From NCBI GenBank assembly GCA_030429495.1, contig JAUIFH010000007.1:124001-188000 (forward strand): a stretch of 64,000 bases of DNA. The letters are read 5' to 3'. Below the pieces are notes generated by a model. It saw only the letters and a program-made list of their open reading frames with translations, searched no databases and was not told where the DNA came from. This document shows, in pieces, positions 56,804-64,000 of this stretch (positions are counted from its first letter, which is position 1; each line of letters begins with the position of its first letter). The DNA comes from Alphaproteobacteria bacterium. Its GTDB lineage: Bacteria > Pseudomonadota > Alphaproteobacteria > Rhodobacterales > Rhodobacteraceae. The translations under genes were made by a program, and so were the position numbers.

Positions 56804-56882
56804 CTTCTGGGCTCCGTCTCGGTTCCTGGCGGGTCCGGCCATGGCCGGGGATCGGCGCGCATGATAGCGATCCTGCCGGCAC

Positions 56883-57869
56883 TCACAAGCGGGCTTGGAC
56901 CCGTTCGGCCTCAAACCCCTCGACCGACACCGTGACACCGGCCAGCCGACCGAACCGCCGCGCCTCGACCTCCGCCCCGCCGCGCGCCAGATGTGGCACG
57001 CCGACAAGCCGCACGATGCCCTTGGTGAACGGTGAACCCAGCCTCGCTTCCATCTCGCACCGGATCACCGGGGCACCGGCTTCGCTGCTTTCGTCCAGCT
57101 GATAACGCGCGATCTCGACATCGCCGCCCCGCGTCACCGTTTCGAGCGTCAGGGAGTGTTCCGGATCGCACCCGGTAACCGTCGTCACCTGCGTCATTCC
57201 GGTCAACCGGGTGAACATCTGCCCGGCCCGCAAGAGGTATTGCGGCGGATCGCTGTCGGTCACCCGCTCCGCCGCGCGCATTCCGGTCACGAGGTCGGGG
57301 ATACTGTCGATAGCGGCGCGCCAGGCGAACGGTTCAGGCACGGCACCGGACAGGACCATCCGGAAGCGCAGCCGCATCGTTACCGGCGCGAGGAGGTAAC
57401 CGGCACCGAACAGGAGCGGCCCGAGCAAGAGCGGTGCACACACCCCCGCCAGCAGCAAGGCGACGCCGTAGAGGACCAGCCGCCGCTTCGAAAGGTCGCC
57501 GCCCACCGCCCCCGCTCCGTCCGCGATCTCGACCGCACCCCAGATCAGGCCGCATGCGAGGATCGTCAGGACGAAGACGAACACGGCGATCCCGCTGCCG
57601 GGTCCCCTGCCGTCACGCTCGGCTTCGGCGGCATCGACGATCTCGCTCGGCTCGGTCGCGTCGGTCGAGGCGCGGATGGCCAGCGTGAACATCGCCAGTG
57701 AAAAGGCTCCGACGGCAACGGCGGAAAGGACGATGGTCCGGATCGAAAGGTCGCGTCCGATCGAGATGTTGTCGAAGGCAAGCACCAACGCCCCGGCAAG
57801 CACCGCCGTGCGGCCCCAGCCGGGCAGCCATCGCCAGAATCGGACAATGCGTTCGATCAGTCCGCGCAT
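56883..57869 (-). CDS. multi-span membrane protein, unknown
   Basis: 328 residues. Hydrophobic helices at about 18-37, 45-66, 92-113 and 128-165; the C-terminal half (about 185-328) is soluble and beta-rich. No signature I recognise. It lies between the zf-CHCC and HIT genes on the same strand with 79- and 72-nt gaps. Confidence 0.72.
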   Translation of the reverse strand: MRGLIERIVRFWRWLPGWGRTAVLAGALVLAFDNISIGRDLSIRTIVLSAVAVGAFSLAMFTLAIRASTDATEPSEIVDAAEAERDGRGPGSGIAVFVFVLTILACGLIWGAVEIADGAGAVGGDLSKRRLVLYGVALLLAGVCAPLLLGPLLFGAGYLLAPVTMRLRFRMVLSGAVPEPFAWRAAIDSIPDLVTGMRAAERVTDSDPPQYLLRAGQMFTRLTGMTQVTTVTGCDPEHSLTLETVTRGGDVEIARYQLDESSEAGAPVIRCEMEARLGSPFTKGIVRLVGVPHLARGGAEVEARRFGRLAGVTVSVEGFEAERVQARL

Positions 57870-57941
57870 GCACCCGCCGCGTTGCCAGTGGTTCCGGCGT
57901 AGCCTAGGCAGCCAATCGGGCGAAAATGTGGACCCCGGCGA

Positions 57942-58325
57942 TCAGTCCGCGCGGGCGACCATCCGGCCAAGAATCCGGCCACCAAGGATGTGCATGTGGT
58001 AGTGCGGCACTTCCTGAACCCCATGCAGCCCGGCATTTGCGATGGTCCGGTAGCCCTGCCCGCCTTCGCCCGGCCGCACACCGAGCATCCGGCACACTTC
58101 GCCCGCCGTGCGGGTGAAATCGGCGATCTCTGCCTCGCTCGCCTCTGCGGCGAAATGGTCGAAGGTGACGTATCGCCCTTTCGGGATCACGAGGACATGG
58201 ACCGGCGCCTGCGGACCGATATCGTGAAAGGCCAGCGTATGCTCGGTCTCCAGCACCGTCTTGTTCGGAATCTCGCCGCGTAGGATGCGGGCGAAGACGT
58301 TGGTATCGTCATATTGATAGGCCAT
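57942..58325 (-). CDS. HIT-family nucleotide-binding hydrolase
   Basis: 127 residues from ATG 58325; the longer frame is a shadow. NVFARILRGEIPNK at the start and the catalytic triad VPHYHMHILGG near the end define HinT-like purine nucleoside phosphoramidases. It follows the GT14 gene with only 7 nt between, so the two are co-transcribed. Confidence 0.94.
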   Translation of the reverse strand: MAYQYDDTNVFARILRGEIPNKTVLETEHTLAFHDIGPQAPVHVLVIPKGRYVTFDHFAAEASEAEIADFTRTAGEVCRMLGVRPGEGGQGYRTIANAGLHGVQEVPHYHMHILGGRILGRMVARAD

Positions 58326-58332
58326 GCTGTCC

Positions 58333-59910
58333 TCAGTCGGTGAAAAGATGATCGCCGCCCACGATCTCGCGCGCGGCGGCATCGGAAATGTCGAGGAACG
58401 CCGCCAGCGCGGCGGCGTTCTCGGCCGGGTCGGCGGTTTCGCGTATGCGGTAGAGGTGATCGAAGCCGGCATCGCGGATCCGGTCGCTTTCGTGGCGCAG
58501 ATCGTAGCGGATCGTCGGCAGCAGCCGCGCCAGGGTCTCGGCGCCGGTCTCCTCGCCGGCAAGGCCGACGCGCTTGGCGTGCCCCGCAAGGTAGTCCTCG
58601 GTAAAGCCGCATTCGACTTCAAGCAGCTTCGTGACCGACCGGTCCGATCCGAAGTCTTGCAACAACTCGATGTTCTTTGGGTCCATGCAGACGAGAAGGC
58701 GGTCCGTCTTGTGGTAATCGAACAGCATGCGCATCAGCGCCCGGCGGTGGCGGGTCCGCTTTTCAAGCGTCGACTGGATACCGCCAAGGTCGGGAAGCGG
58801 AGTCGATTCCTCGTCGAACAGATAGTCGATGGCCGGGATGTTCACGGCCTTCCTGACACCGTCGATCAGCCGTTTCGCGACATGCCACTTCTTGCAGATC
58901 ACGATCTTCAGCTCACGCTCCCGACCGATACTGGCCTCGGTCTCCCAGAAGCGGGGCGCGAACCGGCGTCCGTCGCGCCCGCGCCCGGTCAGGAACGCGT
59001 AAAGCTGCCGCCCCTCGTTCGAGGTCTGGAACTGCGCCCCGGTCGAGGCATAGAGATCGCCGAGCCGGTGTTTCAGATCGCGCGCTTCCTGGCTCACCTT
59101 CCGGGCGAACAGGAAATCCTGACTGAGCAGAAGGTCATAGTGATCGTTGTAGAACGTCACCGGCATCCCGTAGTCGGAGAACATCAGGAAGGTGAGCGTG
59201 CGCGACCGGATCTCGGTCGCCGGCACCACATGGCGCACGACGGTCTGGAAGAAGGTTTCGTCCGGGATCCATGTGGTGCGGAAGAACCGCATTACGTCGC
59301 GGCGCTTGCGCGTGAAATCCAGCACCCACTCGATCGTCCGCCGCCGCAGGCACCACCACTGCGAGCCGATCATCATCTGCAGGTCGGCCGGAATCTCGCG
59401 CGTCCAGCCCAGCCGCTTCTGAAGGTTGTAGGCACCGTAGAACAGCTGTTTCTGGGTCCGTTCGTTGAACGGGTGGCGATAGATCAGCCGGTCGTCCTTC
59501 ATGCCGGTCTTGATCCAGTCAGATTCGAAGAAATCGAAACTTTCGATGTAGTCGGCGTCTTCCGCATCGAGGAAATCATGAGCGTACTCGGCCGATTTGA
59601 TCGCCATGCAATCGCCCGACAGCATGTAGAAATGGGTGGCGTCGGGGAACGCCTCCACCGCCGCCTCGGTCGCGTTCAGCGTGGCCTGGACAAGGCTCCA
59701 CGCACCCCAGCCGCAGCGGATGCGGCGGCGCGCGAAGGTGACGTTAGGATTGTCCGCAAGCGCAGCACGGATTCTGGCATAGGCCGCCGCCGGTGCACGG
59801 GCGTCGAAGTGGATCGCCATGCAGTCACCGACCGCCGTCAGCCGCTCCGCCTGACGGATGATCCCCTCGGGGTCCTTGTGGCACAACAGGATGAAGGCGA
59901 TCTTTGCCAT
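58333..59910 (-). CDS. GT14-type glycosyltransferase with long C-terminal domain
   Basis: 525 residues from ATG 59910. Core-2/I-branching-like segment (about 1-255): FILLCHKDPEGI, LSGDCMAIKS, IGSQWWCL, PDETFFQT. The remaining 270 residues resemble the DUF5928-like extension of Rhodobacterales proteins and hold no motif I recognise. Expected to add beta-1,6-GlcNAc or a similar sugar. It is divergent from the sulfotransferase gene and precedes the HIT gene. Confidence 0.83.
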   Translation of the reverse strand: MAKIAFILLCHKDPEGIIRQAERLTAVGDCMAIHFDARAPAAAYARIRAALADNPNVTFARRRIRCGWGAWSLVQATLNATEAAVEAFPDATHFYMLSGDCMAIKSAEYAHDFLDAEDADYIESFDFFESDWIKTGMKDDRLIYRHPFNERTQKQLFYGAYNLQKRLGWTREIPADLQMMIGSQWWCLRRRTIEWVLDFTRKRRDVMRFFRTTWIPDETFFQTVVRHVVPATEIRSRTLTFLMFSDYGMPVTFYNDHYDLLLSQDFLFARKVSQEARDLKHRLGDLYASTGAQFQTSNEGRQLYAFLTGRGRDGRRFAPRFWETEASIGRERELKIVICKKWHVAKRLIDGVRKAVNIPAIDYLFDEESTPLPDLGGIQSTLEKRTRHRRALMRMLFDYHKTDRLLVCMDPKNIELLQDFGSDRSVTKLLEVECGFTEDYLAGHAKRVGLAGEETGAETLARLLPTIRYDLRHESDRIRDAGFDHLYRIRETADPAENAAALAAFLDISDAAAREIVGGDHLFTD

Positions 59911-60041
59911 TGGCCTTGCGTCGGTTTCTGACCTTTCGCTAGATAGCGTGAACCTCCGTTGAAATAACAGGCTTTCTTTGCTTTTTTTAGCCACGATTGT
60001 GGTGCATAGCAGGTCGGCTGCTAGTGTTTGGAGAACGGTTC

Positions 60042-60860
60042 ATGGGGTTTCCCGGCACATGGATGACGGAAAGCGAAAGCGTGGTTTACCGCGTGGTGCC
60101 GAAATGCGCCTGCTCGACCATCGGTCAGATCATGTTCTACTCCGACCATGGCGAATTCTTCGACGGCGACATCCATGACGCCGATCACGGGATGCACAAA
60201 TGGGCCTTCGATGGCAGCCAGCCGCTGATCGAGGCCAATGTGAAGGGCCATAAGAGCTATGCCTTCACCTGCGTCCGCAACCCCTATACCCGCATCCTGT
60301 CCTCGTTCTTCGACAAGATCTGCGGCATCCAGCGCAACGGCAAACGCTATCGCGGAAACCTCGTGCCGATGCTGGTGCAGAAATACGGGGTTGAGGTTGG
60401 CGATCCCGAGACCGGGTTCGAATTCGACCAGATCAAGAGCTTCCGGCGCTTCCTTCTCTTCGCGCGCGACACGATCCGCTGGCGCCGCCCGATGGAGCCG
60501 GATATCCACTGGTCGGCCATGTCCGGCCATATCGCGACCTTCATCGCCAATGGCGGACGCTACAACAACATCTTCTTCACCGAGAAATTCAACGAGGGGA
60601 TGCAGTCGGTCCTTGATGCGGTGGAGACGCCGAAGAAGGTCTCGCTGAAGAAGATCCCGAAATTCAACGAAAGCGAAGGCCACGGCCCGAAGCGAGCCCA
60701 TCCGGTCGAGGATTTCTTCGACGACCTGTCGATGCACCTCGTCTACGAGATCTACAAACGCGACTTCCAGCTTTTCAAGTACGATTTCGAGAATCCCGCC
60801 AACAAGATGCCGGTGGGCGAGATCGATCTGGACGAGATCCATGCAAAGCTCGGCCAGTAG
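60042..60860 (+). CDS. carbohydrate sulfotransferase (Sulfotransfer_2 type)
   Basis: 272 residues from ATG 60042 with GGAGAACGG upstream. The PAPS-binding loops are VPKCACST (5'-phosphosulfate site, near residue 19) and CVRNPYTRILSSF (3'-phosphate site, near 77). Transfers sulfate from PAPS to a glycan. No signal peptide, so it would act in the cytoplasm before export. Divergent from the GT14 gene. Confidence 0.87.
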   Translation: MGFPGTWMTESESVVYRVVPKCACSTIGQIMFYSDHGEFFDGDIHDADHGMHKWAFDGSQPLIEANVKGHKSYAFTCVRNPYTRILSSFFDKICGIQRNGKRYRGNLVPMLVQKYGVEVGDPETGFEFDQIKSFRRFLLFARDTIRWRRPMEPDIHWSAMSGHIATFIANGGRYNNIFFTEKFNEGMQSVLDAVETPKKVSLKKIPKFNESEGHGPKRAHPVEDFFDDLSMHLVYEIYKRDFQLFKYDFENPANKMPVGEIDLDEIHAKLGQ

Positions 60861-61272
60861 GCCAACCGGCTATTCTGGTAAACCTCTCTGGAAAAAGCTC
60901 GGCCTGAGGGAAGGCATGCGGGTCGCGCTGGTCGGCGGCGCCGACTTCGAGACCTACTGCAACCTCTTGGGACATGGCGCGCCCGAGGTCGTTCTCTTCG
61001 CCGATCCGGTCCCCGGCACGGACGCCGTCCATGTCTTCACCGCCTCCCGCGCGCATCTCGCCGATTTTCTGCCGAGGGCCATGGCGGCGATCAGGCCCGA
61101 TGGCATGATCTGGGTCTCCTGGCCCAAGAAGGCGTCGAAAGTGCCGTCCGACATCACCGAGGATACGGTCCGCGAGATCGCGTTGCCGCTCGGCCTCGTC
61201 GATGTGAAGGTCTGCGCCGTGGATGCGGTCCGGTCGGGTCTCAAGCTCGTCATCCGAAAGGAATTGCGCTGA
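60841..61272 (+). CDS. DUF3052 protein
   Basis: 143 residues; overlaps the sulfotransferase by 20 bp. TGYSGKPLWKKLGLREGMRV at the start, then a Rossmann-like strand pattern, fits DUF3052, a family without known function. The overlap shows co-translation with the sulfotransferase, which may be a clue to role. Confidence 0.88.
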   Translation: MQSSASRPTGYSGKPLWKKLGLREGMRVALVGGADFETYCNLLGHGAPEVVLFADPVPGTDAVHVFTASRAHLADFLPRAMAAIRPDGMIWVSWPKKASKVPSDITEDTVREIALPLGLVDVKVCAVDAVRSGLKLVIRKELR

Positions 61273-61284
61273 CGGGCGCGAGCC

Positions 61285-61893
61285 TCAGCCGCCCGGCAGC
61301 CGATAGGTAAGATAGCCCATCGCCGCCCGCGCGATCCGCGTGCGGAGCGAGGCATAGTCCACCTCCTGCGCACCGCGCGCCGCCATGACCATGCCGCGCG
61401 TCATCCCGATCATGTCCAGCGCAGCCTCCTCCGGCTGTTCCACACCCCGGTTGCGCAGGCATTCGACGAAGGCGTCGCGAACCCGGCGCTTTTCGGCAAG
61501 GACATCGGCGGAACGCGGCAGGCGTGTCTCGGCCTCCTCCAGCGCAGCGGTCAGACGCGGCTCCGCCTGATACTGGTGAACTGCCGCCTCCATCAGCATC
61601 GGCACCGCCTGCTCTAGCGGCAGGTCGCGTGCAACGGCATTCGCCGCCAAGAGCCGCGCCGACATCGACAGCCGCATCCGTCGGACAAGCTCCGCGAGGA
61701 TCGCGTCGCGGGAAGGGAAATACTGGTAGAGCGATCCGATGGAGACCCCCGCCCGCTCCGCGACCCTGTTGGTCGTGACGCCGGCCAGCCCGTCGGCGTC
61801 CAGAATCTGAGCCGTCGCTTCCAGGATCGCCTCGAACGTCGCGCGACTGCGGGCCTGAACCGGTGTTTTCCTTGGCTTTTTGCTGTTGGACAT
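61285..61893 (-). CDS. TetR/AcrR-family repressor
   Basis: 202 residues. N-terminal helix-turn-helix: ATFEAILEATAQILDADG followed by VTTNRVAERAGVSIGSLYQYF; the ligand domain is divergent as usual. Divergent from the SDR-like gene, with a perfect palindrome in the 80-bp gap that likely binds it. Confidence 0.95.
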   Translation of the reverse strand: MSNSKKPRKTPVQARSRATFEAILEATAQILDADGLAGVTTNRVAERAGVSIGSLYQYFPSRDAILAELVRRMRLSMSARLLAANAVARDLPLEQAVPMLMEAAVHQYQAEPRLTAALEEAETRLPRSADVLAEKRRVRDAFVECLRNRGVEQPEEAALDMIGMTRGMVMAARGAQEVDYASLRTRIARAAMGYLTYRLPGG

Positions 61894-61914
61894 GTGCGTT
61901 GCCGGATGCGAGTG

Positions 61915-61942
61915 GATAATGTGAGTAATTGCTCACATTATC
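61915..61942. promoter_or_regulatory. 28-bp palindromic operator between tetR and SDR-like gene
   Basis: GATAATGTGAG - TAATTG - CTCACATTATC: perfect 11-bp arms, 6-nt centre, 22 nt before the repressor start (minus) and 32 nt before the SDR-like start. TGTGAG half-sites and the position are typical of a TetR operator controlling both genes. Confidence 0.8.
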
Positions 61943-61973
61943 GAAAGACACGCAATTCACGCAAGAGGACACC

Positions 61974-62642
61974 ATGTTCGGCAGCGAAAATGATTTATGG
62001 TTCGATCGCAATTTCCTTCTGACCTCGGCCACCGAAGGGCTCGGCCCCGAACTGGCGCGGGCGCTGGTCGCCCGTGGCGGCATCGTCCTCGCGGTCGATA
62101 CGAATGCGGCGGCGCTCCGCCATCTGGCCGCCGAAATCGGCGGCGGCGTTGTGACGCTGACACGCGATCTTTCGGAGCCGGCGGCACCGATTGAACTCGC
62201 CCGCTGGATCGCCGACGAGCACCGGAATTTCGGCGGCCTGATCTGCAATGCAACCGGGGCCGCGTGTACGCCGGGGCCGGGCATCGCGGCCCGGATCCTC
62301 GCGCCGCTCTCCGTCCTTGGTCTTCTCGGCACGGTCCTGCCAGACACCGGCGCGGCCCTGACTGGCGTCGCAGTGCCTGACGCACCCGTCACGCGGGGCA
62401 TCGCCCGGCTCACCACCCGTCTCAGGGACGCGCGCTGGAATGCCGGCGGGCGCGGTGCGTTCACCTCGGCGCTGGTGGCGCCGGGGATGTCGGCCGCCGG
62501 ACAGGACGCGCGTTACGGCGCCGCCAACCGGATTCTGGATGCCGTCGCCCGACGCGCTGCGATCCTGCGCATAACTCCACCGAAAGACGGCCGGACGCGG
62601 GCTGCGTTTCACTGCCCGGTCGCCGCGCCGCGCGGCACCTGA
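61974..62642 (+). CDS. degenerate short-chain dehydrogenase-like protein
   Basis: 222 residues from ATG 61974 with AGAGGA upstream. Rossmann fold start LLTSATEGLGPELARALVAR and the later ICNATGA (in place of NNAG) are recognisable, but the catalytic Tyr-x-x-x-Lys is missing: the helix reads VTRGIARLTTRL. It is likely a non-catalytic or altered SDR homologue. Probably repressed by the adjacent TetR protein. Confidence 0.75.
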   Translation: MFGSENDLWFDRNFLLTSATEGLGPELARALVARGGIVLAVDTNAAALRHLAAEIGGGVVTLTRDLSEPAAPIELARWIADEHRNFGGLICNATGAACTPGPGIAARILAPLSVLGLLGTVLPDTGAALTGVAVPDAPVTRGIARLTTRLRDARWNAGGRGAFTSALVAPGMSAAGQDARYGAANRILDAVARRAAILRITPPKDGRTRAAFHCPVAAPRGT

Positions 62643-62646
62643 ACCG

Positions 62647-63639
62647 TCAGATCAGGCCGTGCGCGCGGAACAGCGCCTTCACATCGGTTTCCGGGCGCGC
62701 GCCGAAATGGCTGATGACCTCGGCGGCGGCGACGCAGCCCATCTGGCCCGCGACCTTCAGGTGCTGCCCGGTCGCCAAACCGTAAAGGAACCCCGCCGCG
62801 AACTGGTCGCCCGCGCCCGTCGCATCGACCGGCACGACGCGGTGCACCGGCACGTCCACCCGCTCCGCGCCCCTGAGCACGATCACATCCGCACCCGAGC
62901 GCGTGCAGACGACCGTCGGGCATTCCGTCCGCGCCTGCTCCAGCGCGGCGCCAAGGTCGTCCGTCTGGTAGAGCGCCTCCCATTCGTGCTGGTTGCCGAT
63001 GACATAGTCCATCTCGTCCTTCACCAGCCGCCGGAAATCGGCGCGGTGGCGGTCGACGCAGAACGGGTCCGACAGCGCGATCCCCGCTTTGCCACCCCCC
63101 TTGTGGCAGGCGCGCGCGGCCTTGAGGAACGCCTCCTTCCCCTTGTCCTTGTCGAAGAGATAGCCTTCGAGGAACAGGTAGTCCGTGCTGCCCGCGACGT
63201 CCTCGGACACGTCGTCCGGCCCAAGCTCCGCCGAGATTCCAAGATAGGTGTTCATCGACCGCTCGCCGTCCGGCGTCACGAAGATCATCGAGCGAGAGGT
63301 CGGCAGTTCACCGCCCGACACTGGCGGGTTGGGGAAGTCGGTCCCCTCGGCCGTCAGCGACTTTGCGAAGAACCGGCCCAGCGCATCGTCGCGCACGCGA
63401 CCGATGAACGCCGATTTGAGCCCAAGGTTGCCAAGCCCCGCCACCGTGTTCCCGACCGATCCGCCCGGCGCCTCGGTCCGCTCCTTCATCGCGCCGTAAA
63501 GCATCTCGCCCCGCTCACGCTCCACAAGCTGCATGATGCCCTTCTGAATGCCCATGAGGTCGAGCGCGTTGTCGTCGGTCTGGGTCAGAACGTCGACAAT
63601 CGCATTGCCGATGCCGACCACCTGGTAACGGTTGGTCAC
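62647..63639 (-). CDS. PfkB-family kinase, adenosine kinase-like
   Basis: 330 residues from GTG 63639, preceded by GAGGAG and overlapping the nth stop by 4 bp. Ribokinase fold with GNAIVDVL at the start, PGGSVGNTVAGL, the GYLFDKDKGKEAF region and the active-site DATGAGDQFAAGFL. Most likely phosphorylates adenosine or a related nucleoside. Convergent with the SDR-like gene, 4 nt apart. Confidence 0.92.
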   Translation of the reverse strand: MTNRYQVVGIGNAIVDVLTQTDDNALDLMGIQKGIMQLVERERGEMLYGAMKERTEAPGGSVGNTVAGLGNLGLKSAFIGRVRDDALGRFFAKSLTAEGTDFPNPPVSGGELPTSRSMIFVTPDGERSMNTYLGISAELGPDDVSEDVAGSTDYLFLEGYLFDKDKGKEAFLKAARACHKGGGKAGIALSDPFCVDRHRADFRRLVKDEMDYVIGNQHEWEALYQTDDLGAALEQARTECPTVVCTRSGADVIVLRGAERVDVPVHRVVPVDATGAGDQFAAGFLYGLATGQHLKVAGQMGCVAAAEVISHFGARPETDVKALFRAHGLI

Positions 63640-64000
63640 AGGGTTTTCTCCTCGTAGGAACACAGGTCGCGGATGTGGCAGGCGCCGCATTTCGGTTTGC
63701 GCGCCACGCAGATGTAGCGGCCATGCAGGATCAGCCAGTGATGCGCATGCTGCTGGAACTCGACCGGCACGTTGTCCTCAATCGCACGCTCCACGGCGTC
63801 GACATCCTTGCCGACGGCGATCCCGGTCCGGTTGCCGACACGGAAGATATGGGTATCGACTGCCTGCGCGGGATGGTGGAACCACATGTTCAGCACCACG
63901 TTCGCGGTCTTTCGCCCGACCCCCGGCAGCGATTGCAGCGCCGCGCGGGATGACGGCACCTGGCCGCCGTAGTCATCGACAAGGATGCGGCTGAGCTTGA
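63636..64000 (-). CDS. nth: endonuclease III, 3' part (start outside window)
   Basis: About 120 C-terminal residues are visible. Helix-hairpin-helix LPGVGRKTANVVL with the catalytic Lys, AVDTHIFRV with the catalytic Asp, and the [4Fe-4S] ligands spaced Cys-x6-Cys-x2-Cys-x5-Cys near the C-terminus. DNA glycosylase/AP lyase that removes oxidised pyrimidines in base excision repair. The gene continues past 64000. Confidence 0.97.
   Translation of the reverse strand, partial: KLSRILVDDYGGQVPSSRAALQSLPGVGRKTANVVLNMWFHHPAQAVDTHIFRVGNRTGIAVGKDVDAVERAIEDNVPVEFQQHAHHWLILHGRYICVARKPKCGACHIRDLCSYEEKTL

Noticed and set aside
56181-56882. 233-residue minus-strand frame
   Set aside because: Overlaps the zf-CHCC gene in another frame, and its sequence is Arg/Gly/Ala filler.

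Overview
The window is high-GC DNA with tightly packed, often overlapping genes (many ATGA or TGATG junctions). It looks like the core chromosome of an alphaproteobacterium of the Rhodobacterales/Paracoccaceae type. Supporting this are split glcD-glcE-glcF next to trypsin-like secreted proteases, a MoxR/DUF58/DUF4159 cluster beside DUF1285, a GT14-type glycosyltransferase with a long C-terminal extension, a zf-CHCC small protein, and a recurrent GC-hairpin plus GGAGTATTT element at gene ends. No rRNA, tRNA, CRISPR array, insertion sequence or prophage gene was seen. Taxonomy and most product names come from reading the proteins, not from a search.

Layout. 1-3.8 kb (minus): a four-gene cluster of AAA ATPase (cut by the window edge), an unknown protein, a small membrane protein and a coiled-coil protein. 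4.0-7.0 kb: an M20 deacylase and panB-panC. 7.2-19.3 kb: an oligopeptide-type ABC uptake system. Its binding protein (7.2 kb) is separated from the two permeases, fused double ATPase and aldehyde dehydrogenase (14.5-19.3 kb) by a membrane protein, a cupin, an L,D-transpeptidase, a large periplasmic phytase-like protein and creatinase. 19.3-25.5 kb: DUF72 protein, SDR, cupin, P1-type self-cleaving peptidase, methyltransferase, alpha/beta hydrolase and succinate-semialdehyde dehydrogenase. 25.6-34 kb: secreted proteins, a DUF3857/transglutaminase protein, an ECF sigma factor overlapping a membrane-anchored vWA protein, Hsp20 and two tandem serine proteases.

34-38 kb holds the glycolate oxidase operon glcD-glcE-glcF (minus), with a palindromic AATTGGT/ACCAATT operator over its promoter. 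39-45.7 kb is a MoxR-DUF58-DUF4159-vWA/GATase-like operon (minus), divergent from DUF1285 and hydroxypyruvate isomerase. Hydroxypyruvate isomerase and GlcDEF both belong to C2/C3 hydroxyacid metabolism. 47-50 kb has a CDF metal exporter, a crotonase-family protein, and a VOC protein plus WYL regulator pair with a clear palindromic operator. polA lies at 50.4-53.2 kb, followed by a small, compositionally odd stretch (53.4-56.6 kb) with a winged-helix/TPR regulator, a methyltransferase and a 0.67 kb gene-poor gap.

56.6-64 kb: zf-CHCC protein, an unknown membrane protein, HIT protein, a GT14 glycosyltransferase divergent from a carbohydrate sulfotransferase and DUF3052 protein, a TetR regulator divergent from a degenerate SDR with a perfect 28-bp palindrome between them, an adenosine kinase-like PfkB kinase and the 3' part of nth. 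The best candidates for something not yet described are the AAA/coiled-coil/membrane cluster at the left end, the sigma factor/vWA pair, the GT14-sulfotransferase locus and the repeated hairpin element.
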